Shown here one piece after another: positions 15,116-24,079 of a DNA stretch of 32,253 nt (positions are counted from its first letter, which is position 1; every line of letters begins with the position of its first letter). A program made the translations under genes and the position numbers. Source of the DNA: Candidatus Omnitrophota bacterium (GTDB lineage Bacteria; Omnitrophota; Gorgyraeia; JAHIPI01); assembly GCA_016783745.1 (NCBI GenBank), contig JADHVZ010000023.1, positions 1 through 32,253 on the forward strand, read 5' to 3'. The notes below the pieces were generated by a model. The model was not told where the DNA came from and made no database searches. It worked only from the letters and a program-made list of their open reading frames with translations.

Positions 15116-15727
15116 ATGGCTGAAGACCTGAAAGGTTTGATAGAAAAGATCCACGAAGAAGGCGTCATCGCCGCGGAAAATAAGGCAAAAGACATAGAGA
15201 AAGAGGCAAAGCTCAAAGCCCGCTCTATCGTCGATAAAGCCGAAAAAGACGCGGAGAAGATCATCGCCCGGGCTAAACAAGAGACCTCCAGAATAGAAAA
15301 AAGCGGGGAAACGGCCATTAAGCAGGCCGCGAGAAACACCATTATCGCCCTGAAAAAAGAGATCGGATCCACGCTTGATAAGCTTATTTCGCTTGAAATC
15401 CGCGCCGGACTTACCCCGGAGGCGATAGCCGGTATCATACCCTCGCTCATAAGGGACCATAAAGACACCGAAAATGCCGATATTGTAGTCTCTCTCAGCA
15501 AGGAAGACCTGAAAATATTGGAAAAGGGCCTTTTGAAAAAGCTGAAGGATGAGACAGGGAAGGGCATCACGCTAAAAGCGCGCGATGATATCGGCGCCGG
15601 TTTTGCTATAAGCTATGACAGCGGAAGGTCTCACTATGATTTTACGGATAAGGCGCTCGCGGAATATATAGGTTCTTACCTGAGGCCGAAGTTAAACGAT
15701 CTTCTGAAAACGGCAAAAGGCGATTGA
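15116..15727 (+). CDS. atpE: V-type ATP synthase subunit E
   Basis: 203 residues from this ATG. Peripheral-stalk subunit of a V/A-type ATPase. Seen: a long charged, alanine-rich coiled coil in the first ~95 residues (IEKIHEEGVIAAENKAKDIE and following), then a compact C-terminal domain. GAGGTGG lies five bases upstream; a GTG nine bases earlier (15107) is part of that site and is unlikely to be the start. Identification rests on shape and on the first position in a V-ATPase operon, since this subunit evolves fast. The next gene begins one base after its stop. Confidence 0.85.
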   Translation: MAEDLKGLIEKIHEEGVIAAENKAKDIEKEAKLKARSIVDKAEKDAEKIIARAKQETSRIEKSGETAIKQAARNTIIALKKEIGSTLDKLISLEIRAGLTPEAIAGIIPSLIRDHKDTENADIVVSLSKEDLKILEKGLLKKLKDETGKGITLKARDDIGAGFAISYDSGRSHYDFTDKALAEYIGSYLRPKLNDLLKTAKGD

Positions 15728-15728
15728 T

Positions 15729-16262
15729 ATGCCGGGTTATTATACTTATTTGATGTCAAGCCTGCCTATGCTTTATTTTGGGGTAAAGCCTCCTTTTTCC
15801 TTTGAGAGGCTGCTTGGGATGTGCGAAGGAGTGATCTCGCGGGAGGATATCGATATAGTCAAGGCCTCTGCCCGTTTAGACGGCGCCTGCGGCGGGCCTA
15901 AAGCGGGATCAAAATGGCGCGATTTTGATACGACCTTAAGAAACGAGCTGGTGAAGATCCGGGCCAGCCGTAAAAAAACAGACCCCGGTAAATATATCCG
16001 CGGTGAAGCGTATCCGGATCCGTTCATCTCCCATATAGCCATCCACGCGCAAAGAAACCCCTCAATACTGGAAGCTGAAAAGGCATTAGACAAAGAGAGA
16101 TGGCGTTTTCTCGAAGAACTCGGTACGCAAAATATTTTTTGTCTTGAGTCGCTGATAGTCTACGCGAATAAACTTTTGATCCTTGAGCGATGGGAAAGGA
16201 TCAATGCCATGGATAAATCTCAAGCGCTTGAAAAGGCGCTGGCGCGGGAAAGGGCGGTATGA
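15729..16262 (+). CDS. DUF2764 family protein of V-ATPase operons
   Basis: 177 residues beginning YYTYLMSSLPMLYFGVKPPF, the mark of DUF2764 proteins found between subunits E and A in V-ATPase operons of chlamydiae, spirochaetes and Bacteroidetes. No membrane segment is seen. The C-terminal half is helical with WRFLEELGTQNIFCLESLI. No separate subunit C gene is present, so this protein probably takes the place of subunit C as the link between rotor and membrane ring; that is inference from position. It overlaps the start of subunit A by four bases (ATGA). Confidence 0.85.
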   Translation: MPGYYTYLMSSLPMLYFGVKPPFSFERLLGMCEGVISREDIDIVKASARLDGACGGPKAGSKWRDFDTTLRNELVKIRASRKKTDPGKYIRGEAYPDPFISHIAIHAQRNPSILEAEKALDKERWRFLEELGTQNIFCLESLIVYANKLLILERWERINAMDKSQALEKALARERAV

Positions 16263-18010
16263 CCGGAAAAAGGAAAGGCTACATAACAAAGATCAGCGGT
16301 AACATGGTAAGCGCCCGCTTTGACACGTTTGTGGTCCAGAACGAAGTCGTTTACATCATCCATGGAGGAGAGCGCCTTAAATCCGAAGTGATAAGGGTGC
16401 GCGGGAAGAACGCGGAGATGCAGGTATTTGAGAGTACGGGCGGGCTTAAGGTGGGTCAGGAGGTCGAGCTTACAGGCGAGCTGCTTTCCGTCGAGCTCGG
16501 ACCGGGGCTTCTGGGCCAGATATTTGACGGCCTGCAGAACCCCCTGCCTCAACTCGCGGAGAAATGCGGCTTCTTTTTAAAGAGAGGAGTTTACCTTGAA
16601 GCGCTTCCGGATGATGCCCGGTGGGAGTTCACGCCTTCCGCAAAGAAAGGCGATAAACTGCGCGCCGGAGAAAAATTAGGGCATGTCACGGAAAAGATAT
16701 TCAAGCACTATATCATGGTGCCTTTTAACCTGAGGGGCATGCTTGAGGTCGTAAGTGTAGCCAAAAAAGAAAAATATGATTTAAAAGAACCCATTGCCCG
16801 GTTAAAGGATGAGAACGGCAGCCAGCACGATGCGTTTTTACAGCAGACATGGCCGGTGAAGATCCCTATAGAGGCCTACAGTGAAAAACTAAAACCGTCA
16901 ACACCCCTTGTTACGAAGATGCGCCTCATGGATTCTCTCTTTCCTGTCGCCAGAGGCGGCACATATTGCATTCCCGGGCCTTTCGGAGCCGGGAAGACAG
17001 TCCTTCAGCAGTTGACAAGCCGGCACGCGGAAGCGGATATCGTGATCATAGCAGCCTGCGGGGAACGCGCCGGTGAAGTAGTGGAAACGCTTAAGACCTT
17101 TCCTGAGCTGACCGACCCTAAGACAGGCAAACCCTTAAGCGACCGCACAGTGATAATCTGCAACACAAGCTCTATGCCGGTCGCGGCCCGAGAGTCAAGC
17201 GTCTATACCGCGGTCACGATCGCCGAATATTACCGTCAGATGGGCCTGAATGTTTTACTGCTTGCTGATTCTACGTCGCGCTGGGCGCAGGCCATGAGGG
17301 AGATGTCAGGAAGGCTTGAGGAGATACCGGGCGAGGAAGCGTTCCCCGCGTATCTTGAATCCCGCATAGCCTCTTTTTATGAGAGGGCGGGTGTCGTGAA
17401 GCTGCATGACGGGTCCACAGGCTCTGTTACGATAGGCGGCACCATAAGCCCCGCCGGAGGCAATTTTGAAGAGCCTGTCACGCAGGCGACGCTGAAAGTC
17501 GTGGGGGCGTTCCACGGACTCTCCCGCGAGCGCTCCGACGCAAGGCGCTATCCGGCCATAGATCCCCTGATAAGCTGGAGTAAATACAAAAGCTTTATCA
17601 ACATAGATCAGGTCGGAAAGGCCCACTCGATATTGCGTGAAAGCAATAACATACTGCAGATGATGAAGGTCATCGGCGAAGAAGGGACGTCTCTGGCCAA
17701 TTATATCATCTATCTTAAGGGAGAGTTTTTTGATTTTGTGTACCTGCAGCAGAACGCCTTTGACGAGGTGGATGAGGCGACGACCGACGAAAGACAAAGC
17801 TATATATTTGATTTTATTTACAGGATACTCGATTCGGAATTCGAGTTTGATAATAAAGAGGGCGCGTTACATTTCTTCCAGAAAATAAGGCAGGAATTCC
17901 GGGGATGGAATTCCGCTCAATGGAGATCGCCGGCGTTTACAAAGATAGAAAAAGATATATCATCGCTGGTGGAAGGCGCCGTTAAGAAGAAAGAAAAGGC
18001 CAATGCATAA
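16259..18010 (+). CDS. atpA: V-type ATP synthase subunit A (catalytic)
   Basis: 583 residues, the usual length. Catalytic subunit that hydrolyses or makes ATP. Seen: N-terminal barrel with GNMVSARFD, the non-homologous bulge region, Walker [22 protein letters not shown] with the catalytic glutamate, [33 protein letters not shown], and [21 protein letters not shown]. All nucleotide-site motifs are complete. It overlaps the start of subunit B by eight bases, and the ribosome site for B lies in its last codons. Confidence 0.97.
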   Translation: MTGKRKGYITKISGNMVSARFDTFVVQNEVVYIIHGGERLKSEVIRVRGKNAEMQVFESTGGLKVGQEVELTGELLSVELGPGLLGQIFDGLQNPLPQLAEKCGFFLKRGVYLEALPDDARWEFTPSAKKGDKLRAGEKLGHVTEKIFKHYIMVPFNLRGMLEVVSVAKKEKYDLKEPIARLKDENGSQHDAFLQQTWPVKIPIEAYSEKLKPSTPLVTKMRLMDSLFPVARGGTYCIPGPFGAGKTVLQQLTSRHAEADIVIIAACGERAGEVVETLKTFPELTDPKTGKPLSDRTVIICNTSSMPVAARESSVYTAVTIAEYYRQMGLNVLLLADSTSRWAQAMREMSGRLEEIPGEEAFPAYLESRIASFYERAGVVKLHDGSTGSVTIGGTISPAGGNFEEPVTQATLKVVGAFHGLSRERSDARRYPAIDPLISWSKYKSFINIDQVGKAHSILRESNNILQMMKVIGEEGTSLANYIIYLKGEFFDFVYLQQNAFDEVDEATTDERQSYIFDFIYRILDSEFEFDNKEGALHFFQKIRQEFRGWNSAQWRSPAFTKIEKDISSLVEGAVKKKEKANA

Positions 18011-19298
18011 AGTCTATACGGATATCATACAGATCGCCGGAGACGTCATAACGGTAGAGGCGGAAGGCGTCGGCTACATGGATATAGCCGAGGTGATCAC
18101 ACGGCACGGATCGTCCATGGCTCAGGTAATACGGCTGGACGAGAAAAGAGTGTCACTGCAGGTCTTCGCGGGAAGCCGCGGCATTTCCACCAGAGACAAG
18201 GTGCGCTTTTTGGGCCATCCCATGCGCATAGCGAGCGGGGACGATCTCATGGGGCGCATCTTTAACGGAAGCGGCGTACCTCTGGATAAAGGGCCGCTTC
18301 TTACCGATAATATCATCGATATAGGCGGGCCGCCCGTAAATCCTACTAAAAGAATAATACCGGATAAGATGGTGCGTACGGGGATCCCCATGATAGACGT
18401 TTTTAATTCACTTGTGGAATCGCAGAAACTGCCTATATTCTCTATAGCCGGAGAGCCCTATAACGAACTTCTTGCCAGGATCGCGATACAGGCGGAAGTG
18501 GACGTGATCATTTTAGGCGGGATGGGCCTGAAGCACGACGACTATCTGTTTTTCAGGGACACCCTTGAGGAGCACGGAGCGTTATCGCGCTCTATTTTCT
18601 TTATTCACACAGCATCGAATCCGACGGTGGAATGCCTGCTGGTGCCTGATATCAGCCTGGCTGTCGCGGAAGAAGCGGCCTTGCGCGGTAAGCGTGTCCT
18701 CGTGCTTCTTACCGATATGACAAATTTCAGCGACGCGTTAAAGGAAGTATCAATTACTATGGAGCAAGTTCCTTCAAACCGGGGATACCCCGGAGACCTC
18801 TATAGCCAGCTTGCGGCGCGGTATGAAAAAGCCGTTGATTTTGACACGGCCGGATCCATTACCATATTAGCGGCTACTACTATGCCCGGAGACGATGTGA
18901 CCCATCCGGTGCCCGATAATACGGGCTACATAACAGAGGGGCAGTTTTATTTAAAGGGAGGCGTAATAGAACCGTTCGGCTCACTTAGCCGCCTTAAGCA
19001 GCAGGTAAACGGAAAGACGCGCGATGATCATAGGACCATAATGGATACCATGATCCAGCTTTTCGCCAGCTATCGCGAGACGGTTGAGAAGCAGTCTATG
19101 GGTTTTCAGATGAGCTCATGGGACCGGAAGCTCCTCAAGTACGGAAAGCTTTTTGAGAAGAACATGATGTCACTCGAGGTCAACATCCCTCTTGAGGAGG
19201 CGCTGGACTCCGGCTGGGAGATCCTGGCAGAGTGTTTTACGCCCGAGGAGACAGGGGTAAAGAAATCCATGATAGAAAAGCACTGGCGCGGTAAATAA
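18003..19298 (+). CDS. atpB: V-type ATP synthase subunit B
   Basis: 431 residues. Non-catalytic nucleotide-site partner of subunit A in the hexamer. Seen: [42 protein letters not shown], with the degenerate P loop, the [26 protein letters not shown] run, [16 protein letters not shown], and [18 protein letters not shown], all diagnostic of B. Followed by a 60-base gap with two hairpins before subunit D. Confidence 0.97.
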   Translation: MHKVYTDIIQIAGDVITVEAEGVGYMDIAEVITRHGSSMAQVIRLDEKRVSLQVFAGSRGISTRDKVRFLGHPMRIASGDDLMGRIFNGSGVPLDKGPLLTDNIIDIGGPPVNPTKRIIPDKMVRTGIPMIDVFNSLVESQKLPIFSIAGEPYNELLARIAIQAEVDVIILGGMGLKHDDYLFFRDTLEEHGALSRSIFFIHTASNPTVECLLVPDISLAVAEEAALRGKRVLVLLTDMTNFSDALKEVSITMEQVPSNRGYPGDLYSQLAARYEKAVDFDTAGSITILAATTMPGDDVTHPVPDNTGYITEGQFYLKGGVIEPFGSLSRLKQQVNGKTRDDHRTIMDTMIQLFASYRETVEKQSMGFQMSSWDRKLLKYGKLFEKNMMSLEVNIPLEEALDSGWEILAECFTPEETGVKKSMIEKHWRGK

Positions 19299-19302
19299 GG
19301 TG

Positions 19303-19339
19303 ATCCTACGGCTGCTCCTTCTTGTCGCAGCCTCAGGAT
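19303..19339. repeat. Hairpin between atpB and atpD
   Basis: ATCCT-AC-GGCTGC (19303-19315) with GCAGCC-TC-AGGAT (19327-19339), eleven-base loop. Directly followed by a second hairpin at 19340-19359. Confidence 0.7.
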
Positions 19340-19359
19340 AAAATTTGCGAGCAAATTTT
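19340..19359. promoter_or_regulatory. Perfect inverted repeat abutting the atpD start codon
   Basis: AAAATTTGC-GA-GCAAATTTT, with the A of the ATG next to its last base. There is no ribosome site in the 25 bases before atpD. The stem would hold the initiation region in structure. Confidence 0.65.
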
Positions 19360-19977
19360 ATGCCGAAGGTAAAGCTTACAAAAGGCGAACTTAAGAGACA
19401 AAGAGACGCCCTGAAGCAATATGAGAGGTATCTTCCTACGTTACAGCTGAAGAAGCAGCAGCTCCAGCTTGAGATCCACCACCAGGAAGCGCTTCTTAAG
19501 GATAAAACGGATGAGAAGAAAGAAGTGACGGCTGAAATAAAAGAATGGGCCGGCCTTCTTTCGGATAAAGGAGTGGATGCGCGGCAGTGGATAGCGCCCG
19601 GAAAAGTCAATAGGGCGTCCAGAAACATAGCGGGTGTTGAGCTGCCTCTTTTTAGAGGCGCGGAATTCCAAAAGCCCGAATACGATCTTTTCATCATGCC
19701 GCTATGGGTAGACGCCGGCATCCTTGAATTAAGAAAGCTTGTTTCCCTGCTTGAGGAGATCAAGGTCGCGGAAGAAGGTATAGGGATATTAAAGCGCGAA
19801 TTACGCGTTACGACTCAGAGGGTGAATCTTTTTGAAAAGGTAAAGATCCCGGAAGCAAAAGAAGTGATACGCCTGATAAAGATATACATAGGCGACCAGA
19901 TGGCCAATGCCGTCGGCAGGAGCAAGACCGCCAAAAGAAAGATAGAGGAATCGATCCTTCAAGAGGCCGCCGTATGA
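19360..19977 (+). CDS. atpD: V-type ATP synthase subunit D
   Basis: 205 residues. Central rotor shaft. Seen: MPKVKLTKGELKRQRDALKQ, the usual D start, a long N-terminal coiled coil (YLPTLQLKKQQLQLEI...) and a C-terminal coiled coil (TTQRVNLFEKVKIPEAKEVI), with a small middle domain. An upstream in-frame TTG at 19345 would add five residues made of the hairpin sequence and is rejected. The stop overlaps the start of subunit I (ATGA). Confidence 0.94.
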   Translation: MPKVKLTKGELKRQRDALKQYERYLPTLQLKKQQLQLEIHHQEALLKDKTDEKKEVTAEIKEWAGLLSDKGVDARQWIAPGKVNRASRNIAGVELPLFRGAEFQKPEYDLFIMPLWVDAGILELRKLVSLLEEIKVAEEGIGILKRELRVTTQRVNLFEKVKIPEAKEVIRLIKIYIGDQMANAVGRSKTAKRKIEESILQEAAV

Positions 19978-21734
19978 TAGTCCCCATGAAAAAAGTCTCA
20001 ATAGTGACTCAGGCCAAAGATGCCTCTTCCGCGCTCGATTGCTTGCGCTCGCTCGGCGTTTTGCATGTAGTGAACGAAAACCTCCCGCAAAGCAAAGATG
20101 TCAGCGCGATCAAAGAAGAAATAAGCCTTATAGATAAAGCCGTCCAGATACTGTCCCTTCCGGAATTTTCAAAGAAAAAGAGGTCTTCAAAAGAACTTAA
20201 GGACTGGAGATCTACAGGCGGGCATATTGTGGATTTATGGAAGAGGCTTGACCAGCTTGAAGATTATTCAAAGATGGTCAGCGGCCTGATAAGCGAATGG
20301 GAGGCATGGGGAGACTTCGATCCTGAATTGATACGTAAGCTGGAAGAGAAAAATATCTACATCAGGTTTTTCCGGATACCCGCGCGTGAGATGAAAAATA
20401 TTCCCGCGGGAGCCATCGTCAAAAAATTATTTGTCTCACAAGGCAATACGAGCTGCGCTGTCATATCGCTGGGTAAAGCCGATATGCCTTTTAAGGAGCT
20501 TGAGCTGCCTAAGATGCCGCTTCAAAAGGCGCGGGAAAAATTAGCCGAGTCTGCCGGAGTGATGAAGGAGATCAAGGACGATCTCATAGGGCATACATCT
20601 TATTTGCAGAGCCTTATCTCTGCCAGGAGGCCTATAGCGCGGGAACTTGAATTTCATGAAGCGCTGAGCGGGATGGGGGAATCCGGAACATTGAAATACA
20701 TAAGGGGATATATTCCTTCGGATTCCGCAAAGACGGTGGAAGAAAAAGCAAAGAAAGAAAAATGGGCGTTGTCGATAAGCGATCCTTCGGATGGCGATGA
20801 TATCCCGACGCTTGTGCGTAACCCGAAATGGATCTCTATTATAGAGCCGGTCTTTAAACTTATAGAAGTAGTCCCGGGGTACAAAGAACTTGATATAAGC
20901 CTGTGGTTTCTTATATTCTTTTCTATATTTTTCGGGATGTTGATAGGAGACGCCGGTTACGGCGCGATATTTTTCATTCTCACCCTGTTCGCGCAGATCA
21001 AATTGGGCCGCCGGGTGAGCGGCAGGTCTCTTTTTGTTCTTTTTTACATACTGAGTTCAGCCGCAATGCTGTGGGGGGTATTAACAGGGACTTTTTTCGG
21101 CCAGGCATGGTTATCTCAGAAGGTCAGTCCTCTTATCCCGGCGCTAAGAGACGACAAAAATATCCAGGCCCTTTGTTTTTTACTGGGGGCTATTCACTTA
21201 AGTATAGCGCACCTATGGCGGGCGGTCATAAAACTGCCGTCCGTAAGGGCGCTGGCGCAGGTCGGGTGGTTTATTATATTATGGGGCGCTTTTTTTCTCG
21301 CTAAGATGCTTGTTTTGGGGGATGCCTTTCCCGCGTTTGGCAAATGGTTTTTTATCGCAGGCGCGGCATTAGTAGTATTTTTTACAGATCCCAAGAAAAA
21401 CATCCTCAAGGGCATAGGATCAGGCCTTGGGGCTCTTTTGTTAAATCTGGTCAACAGCTTTACTGATATAGTCTCCTATATCCGCCTTTTTGCCGTCGGG
21501 CTCGCTACCGTAGCGGTAGCGGACGCCTTCAATCAAATGGCAATGGATATAGGATACGGCAGTATTCTGACGGGGATCATGACATCGTTTATACTTCTTT
21601 TGGGCCACACATTGAATATCGTACTTGGCCCCATGTCCATTCTTGTGCATGGGGTAAGGTTGAACGTACTTGAGTTTTGCAGCCATCTTGATGTCAATTG
21701 GAGCGGTTTTAGCTATAAACCTTTAAAAAAATAA
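19974..21734 (+). CDS. atpI: V-type ATP synthase subunit I (subunit a homologue)
   Basis: 586 residues. Stator membrane subunit that forms the ion half-channels. Seen: a soluble N-terminal half with MKKVSIVTQAKD at the start, then membrane segments from about residue 305 (ISLWFLIFFSIFFGMLIGDAGYG), and the essential arginine in SYIRLFAVGLATVAVADAFN near residue 505, with the last segment TLNIVLGPMSILVHGVRLNVLEF. The start at 19974 overlaps the atpD stop; ATG at 19986 is an alternative. It is slightly short for the family, as is usual for this operon type. Confidence 0.95.
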   Translation: MIVPMKKVSIVTQAKDASSALDCLRSLGVLHVVNENLPQSKDVSAIKEEISLIDKAVQILSLPEFSKKKRSSKELKDWRSTGGHIVDLWKRLDQLEDYSKMVSGLISEWEAWGDFDPELIRKLEEKNIYIRFFRIPAREMKNIPAGAIVKKLFVSQGNTSCAVISLGKADMPFKELELPKMPLQKAREKLAESAGVMKEIKDDLIGHTSYLQSLISARRPIARELEFHEALSGMGESGTLKYIRGYIPSDSAKTVEEKAKKEKWALSISDPSDGDDIPTLVRNPKWISIIEPVFKLIEVVPGYKELDISLWFLIFFSIFFGMLIGDAGYGAIFFILTLFAQIKLGRRVSGRSLFVLFYILSSAAMLWGVLTGTFFGQAWLSQKVSPLIPALRDDKNIQALCFLLGAIHLSIAHLWRAVIKLPSVRALAQVGWFIILWGAFFLAKMLVLGDAFPAFGKWFFIAGAALVVFFTDPKKNILKGIGSGLGALLLNLVNSFTDIVSYIRLFAVGLATVAVADAFNQMAMDIGYGSILTGIMTSFILLLGHTLNIVLGPMSILVHGVRLNVLEFCSHLDVNWSGFSYKPLKK

Positions 21735-21746
21735 AGGAGACAGGAT

Positions 21747-22193
21747 ATGGATGGAGCGTTGGTGCAGTTTAAGGACCTTGGAGTGAGCGCTGTTTTAGCA
21801 TTTGCCGCGATGGGCTCAGCCCTGGGAACAGGAGCGGCGGGTATGGCGGCTATCGGGGCATGGAAAAAAGCCTTTGCCCAGAATAAAGCCGCGGCTTTCA
21901 TGCTTGTCGTGTTTGTAGGAGCTCCCCTGACGCAGATGATCTACGGCATGATCGTGATGAATAAGATGGCCGAAGCCGCCGCAAAGGGAAGTTACATGTG
22001 GGGCGTAGGCATTTTTTGCGGCATCGCCATGGGGATGTCCGCCTGGATGCAGGGCAAGGCAGGCGCGGTAGCGGCAGACGCGATGGGAGAGACGGGCAAG
22101 GGGTTTGGCAACTATATAGTGGTGCTGGGGATCATTGAGACCGTCGCGCTTTTTGTCATGGTTTTTTCAATGGGACTTTTCGGAAAACTGTAA
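21747..22193 (+). CDS. atpK: V-type ATP synthase subunit K (rotor ring)
   Basis: 148 residues with four membrane helices in two related hairpins (about 12-35, 49-72, 83-108, 122-147). It builds the ion-carrying ring. The ion-binding glutamate is E131 in GIIETVAL; T62 and Q63 in helix 2 (APLTQMIYG) and Q102 in helix 3 (WMQGKAG) are also present. In the Na+-pumping Enterococcus ring the same T, Q, Q and E set coordinates Na+, so Na+ coupling is likely here. AAGGAGA precedes the ATG at a good distance. It is the last gene of the operon; no subunit F or C gene is found. Confidence 0.96.
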   Translation: MDGALVQFKDLGVSAVLAFAAMGSALGTGAAGMAAIGAWKKAFAQNKAAAFMLVVFVGAPLTQMIYGMIVMNKMAEAAAKGSYMWGVGIFCGIAMGMSAWMQGKAGAVAADAMGETGKGFGNYIVVLGIIETVALFVMVFSMGLFGKL

Positions 22194-22214
22194 GCACACG
22201 AAGCAGACTACCGA

Positions 22215-22243
22215 TTGACATATGGATTAAATTGTGCTAGGAT
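22215..22243 (+). promoter_or_regulatory. Promoter of tRNA-Val
   Basis: Perfect TTGACA at 22215-22220, a 17-base spacer, TAGGAT at 22238-22243, 22 bases before the tRNA. Confidence 0.8.
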
Positions 22244-22264
22244 TATGACCCATTTGATAATGGA

Positions 22265-22341
22265 GGGCGGTTAGCTCAGTTGGCTAGAGCATCTGCTTTA
22301 CACGCAGAGGGTCGCAGGTCCGAGTCCTGCACCGCCCACCA
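22265..22341 (+). tRNA. tRNA-Val (anticodon TAC)
   Basis: Acceptor GGGCGGT pairs with ACCGCCC; anticodon stem TCTGC/GCAGA with loop TTTACAC, so the anticodon is TAC; T arm GCAGG-TCCGAGT-CCTGC. Discriminator A, and CCA is encoded (22339-22341). Confidence 0.97.
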
Positions 22342-22417
22342 TCCTTCGTCCATATGGGCGAATCGCAGAAGCAGATTTTGGGTGGCAGGCCATCCTGCGT
22401 GGTCATGTAAGAATTTC

Positions 22418-22446
22418 TTGACATTTAATTCACAATCATTTAAACT
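22418..22446 (+). promoter_or_regulatory. Promoter of tRNA-Asp
   Basis: Perfect TTGACA at 22418-22423, a 17-base spacer, TAAACT at 22441-22446. It lies between the two tRNAs, so they need not be co-transcribed. Confidence 0.75.
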
Positions 22447-22460
22447 AAATTCGCAATTTA

Positions 22461-22539
22461 GGGGACGTCGTTTAGCATGGCTTAAGACCCCTGACTGTCG
22501 ATCAGGTGATCGTGGGTTCGAATCCCATCGTCCCCGCCA
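22461..22539 (+). tRNA. tRNA-Asp (anticodon GTC)
   Basis: Acceptor GGGGACG pairs with CGTCCCC; anticodon stem CCTGA/TCAGG with loop CTGTCGA; D stem GTTT/AGAC with an 11-base loop; T arm GTGGG-TTCGAAT-CCCAT. Discriminator G73, as required for Asp identity, and encoded CCA. Confidence 0.97.
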
Positions 22540-22628
22540 TTCTTCTTCGCTCGAATGTTTTCGTTCTACTTCGCTAAATGTTTGCACGTTTAGCTTCGTA
22601 GGAACTTCACGTTCGAGCTTCGAAGGAA
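22540..22628. repeat. Long imperfect inverted repeat after tRNA-Asp
   Basis: TTCTTCTTCGCTCGAA pairs with TTCGAGCTTCGAAGGAA, and inside it TTCTACTTCGCTAAA pairs with TTTAGCTTCGTAGGAA, leaving a loop of about ten bases (TGTTTGCACG). The arms are rich in TTCG. It may act as a terminator-like or processing structure for the tRNA, or may be another dispersed repeat. Confidence 0.65.
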
Positions 22629-22637
22629 TTGGCGTGT

Positions 22638-22669
22638 ATGGGGACTGTCCCTCCAAGGATTGTCCCCAT
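22638..22669. repeat. GGGGAC/GTCCCC palindromic repeat before purF
   Basis: ATGGGGAC (22638-22645) and GTCCCCAT (22662-22669) flank a 16-base centre containing GTCCCTCCAAGGA. It is of the same type as the arms around the TnpB element (1382-1398 and 2853-2868). It lies 28 bases before the purF start. Confidence 0.65.
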
Positions 22670-22696
22670 GCAACTTTTACGGAGAATGCTTAAATC

Positions 22697-24067
22697 ATGT
22701 GCGGAATATTCGGAGTATCAGGCCATAAGGACGCTGCGCGGCTTACATACCTTGGCCTTTACGCTTTGCAGCATCGCGGAGAGGAAAGCGCCGGTATCTT
22801 TGCCTACAACGGCAAAAGGATAACACACCAGAAAGGAATGGGCCTGGTCAGCGACGTATTTGATGAAGGGGCCATAAAGACACTGCGCGGCGATCTGGCC
22901 ATCGGACACGTCCGGTATTCCACCACCGGTTCAAGTCATTCCAGGAACGTCCAGCCTTTTATGGCGAGGCATGGAAAGGGCCACGTTGCCATAGCCCACA
23001 ACGGTAACCTGACCAATGCCGGTAAGATACGCCGTGACCTTGAAGGGGAAGGTTCCATATTTCAGACCACGATGGACTCCGAGGTCATCGTCCACCTTTT
23101 AGCGAAATCAGAAAAAGAGGATTACAAGTCCAGGGTCGCGGAAGCGCTTTCCAAGCTTAAAGGTGCGTACTCTTTGGTCCTGATGTTAGATGATAAACTG
23201 GTCGGGGCAAGGGACCCGCGAGGCTGGCGCCCTTTATGTCTTGGCCGTCTTGACGGCGCATATGTCTTAGCGAGTGAGACCTGCGCGTTAGATATAATAG
23301 ACGCGGAGTACGTGAGGGATATTGAGCCGGGTGAGATCGTATTTATCGGTAAAAACGGGATTGAAAGCATCAAACCTTTTGAAAAACAAAAGCATTCTCT
23401 GTGTATATTTGAATATATATATTTTTCGAGGCCGGACAGTAACATATTCGGCAAGAATGTGTACCTGACCCGAAAAAGCCTGGGAGAGCAGCTTGCGCGC
23501 GAACACCCGGTCGATTGTGACCTGACGCTTCCGATCCCTGATTCCGGTAATTATGCCGCGATAGGTTTTGCCGAAGTCTCAAAGATACCGCTTGAAACCG
23601 GTATTGTAAGAAACCATTATATAGGCCGTACCTTCATTCAGCCTTCCCAGTTTGTGAGGGATTTCAAAGTCAAGATAAAGCTCAATCCCATAAAAGATGT
23701 TTTAAAGGGAAAGCGCATCGTTGTCATCGAGGACTCCATTGTAAGAGGCACCACAAGCCGCGTGAGGGTGAAGACCCTCCGCAAAGCGGGCGCTAAGGAG
23801 ATCCATATGCGTGTGAGCTGCCCGCCGCTCAAATTCCCCTGCTTTTACGGTATCGATTTCCCGACAAAAAAAGAATTGATAGCTTCCAATAAGACTATAA
23901 GCGAAATACGGGATTTTATAGGGCTGGACAGCCTGAAATATTTAAGCCTGGACAGGATGCTTGAGGCCATGCTGCTTCCGGGCGATGAATTTTGCACCGC
24001 GTGTTTTAACGGAAAATACCCCGTAAAAGCGCCAAAAAGAGCTTCAAAAAAGATGCTGGAGAAATAG
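22697..24067 (+). CDS. purF: Amidophosphoribosyltransferase
   Basis: 456 residues. First committed step of purine synthesis: PRPP plus glutamine to phosphoribosylamine. Seen: nucleophile C2 in MCGIFGVSG with no propeptide, ALQHRGEESAGI, GHVRYSTTG, HNGNLTN, then the PRPP loop VVIEDSIVRGTTSR. Four cysteines match the [4Fe-4S] ligands of the Bacillus-type enzyme: LCIFEYIYFSRPDS, FPCFYGIDFP, and the pair in EFCTACFNGKYP. This points to an oxygen-sensitive enzyme. GGAG lies upstream of the ATG. No other pur gene is adjacent; trxB follows after 12 bases. Confidence 0.97.
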   Translation: MCGIFGVSGHKDAARLTYLGLYALQHRGEESAGIFAYNGKRITHQKGMGLVSDVFDEGAIKTLRGDLAIGHVRYSTTGSSHSRNVQPFMARHGKGHVAIAHNGNLTNAGKIRRDLEGEGSIFQTTMDSEVIVHLLAKSEKEDYKSRVAEALSKLKGAYSLVLMLDDKLVGARDPRGWRPLCLGRLDGAYVLASETCALDIIDAEYVRDIEPGEIVFIGKNGIESIKPFEKQKHSLCIFEYIYFSRPDSNIFGKNVYLTRKSLGEQLAREHPVDCDLTLPIPDSGNYAAIGFAEVSKIPLETGIVRNHYIGRTFIQPSQFVRDFKVKIKLNPIKDVLKGKRIVVIEDSIVRGTTSRVRVKTLRKAGAKEIHMRVSCPPLKFPCFYGIDFPTKKELIASNKTISEIRDFIGLDSLKYLSLDRMLEAMLLPGDEFCTACFNGKYPVKAPKRASKKMLEK

Positions 24068-24079
24068 GAATAAAGGTGT

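Noticed and set aside
22276-22693. Long open frames on both strands over the two tRNA genes
   Set aside because: They translate the tRNAs and the flanking hairpins; no ribosome site and no coding signature.
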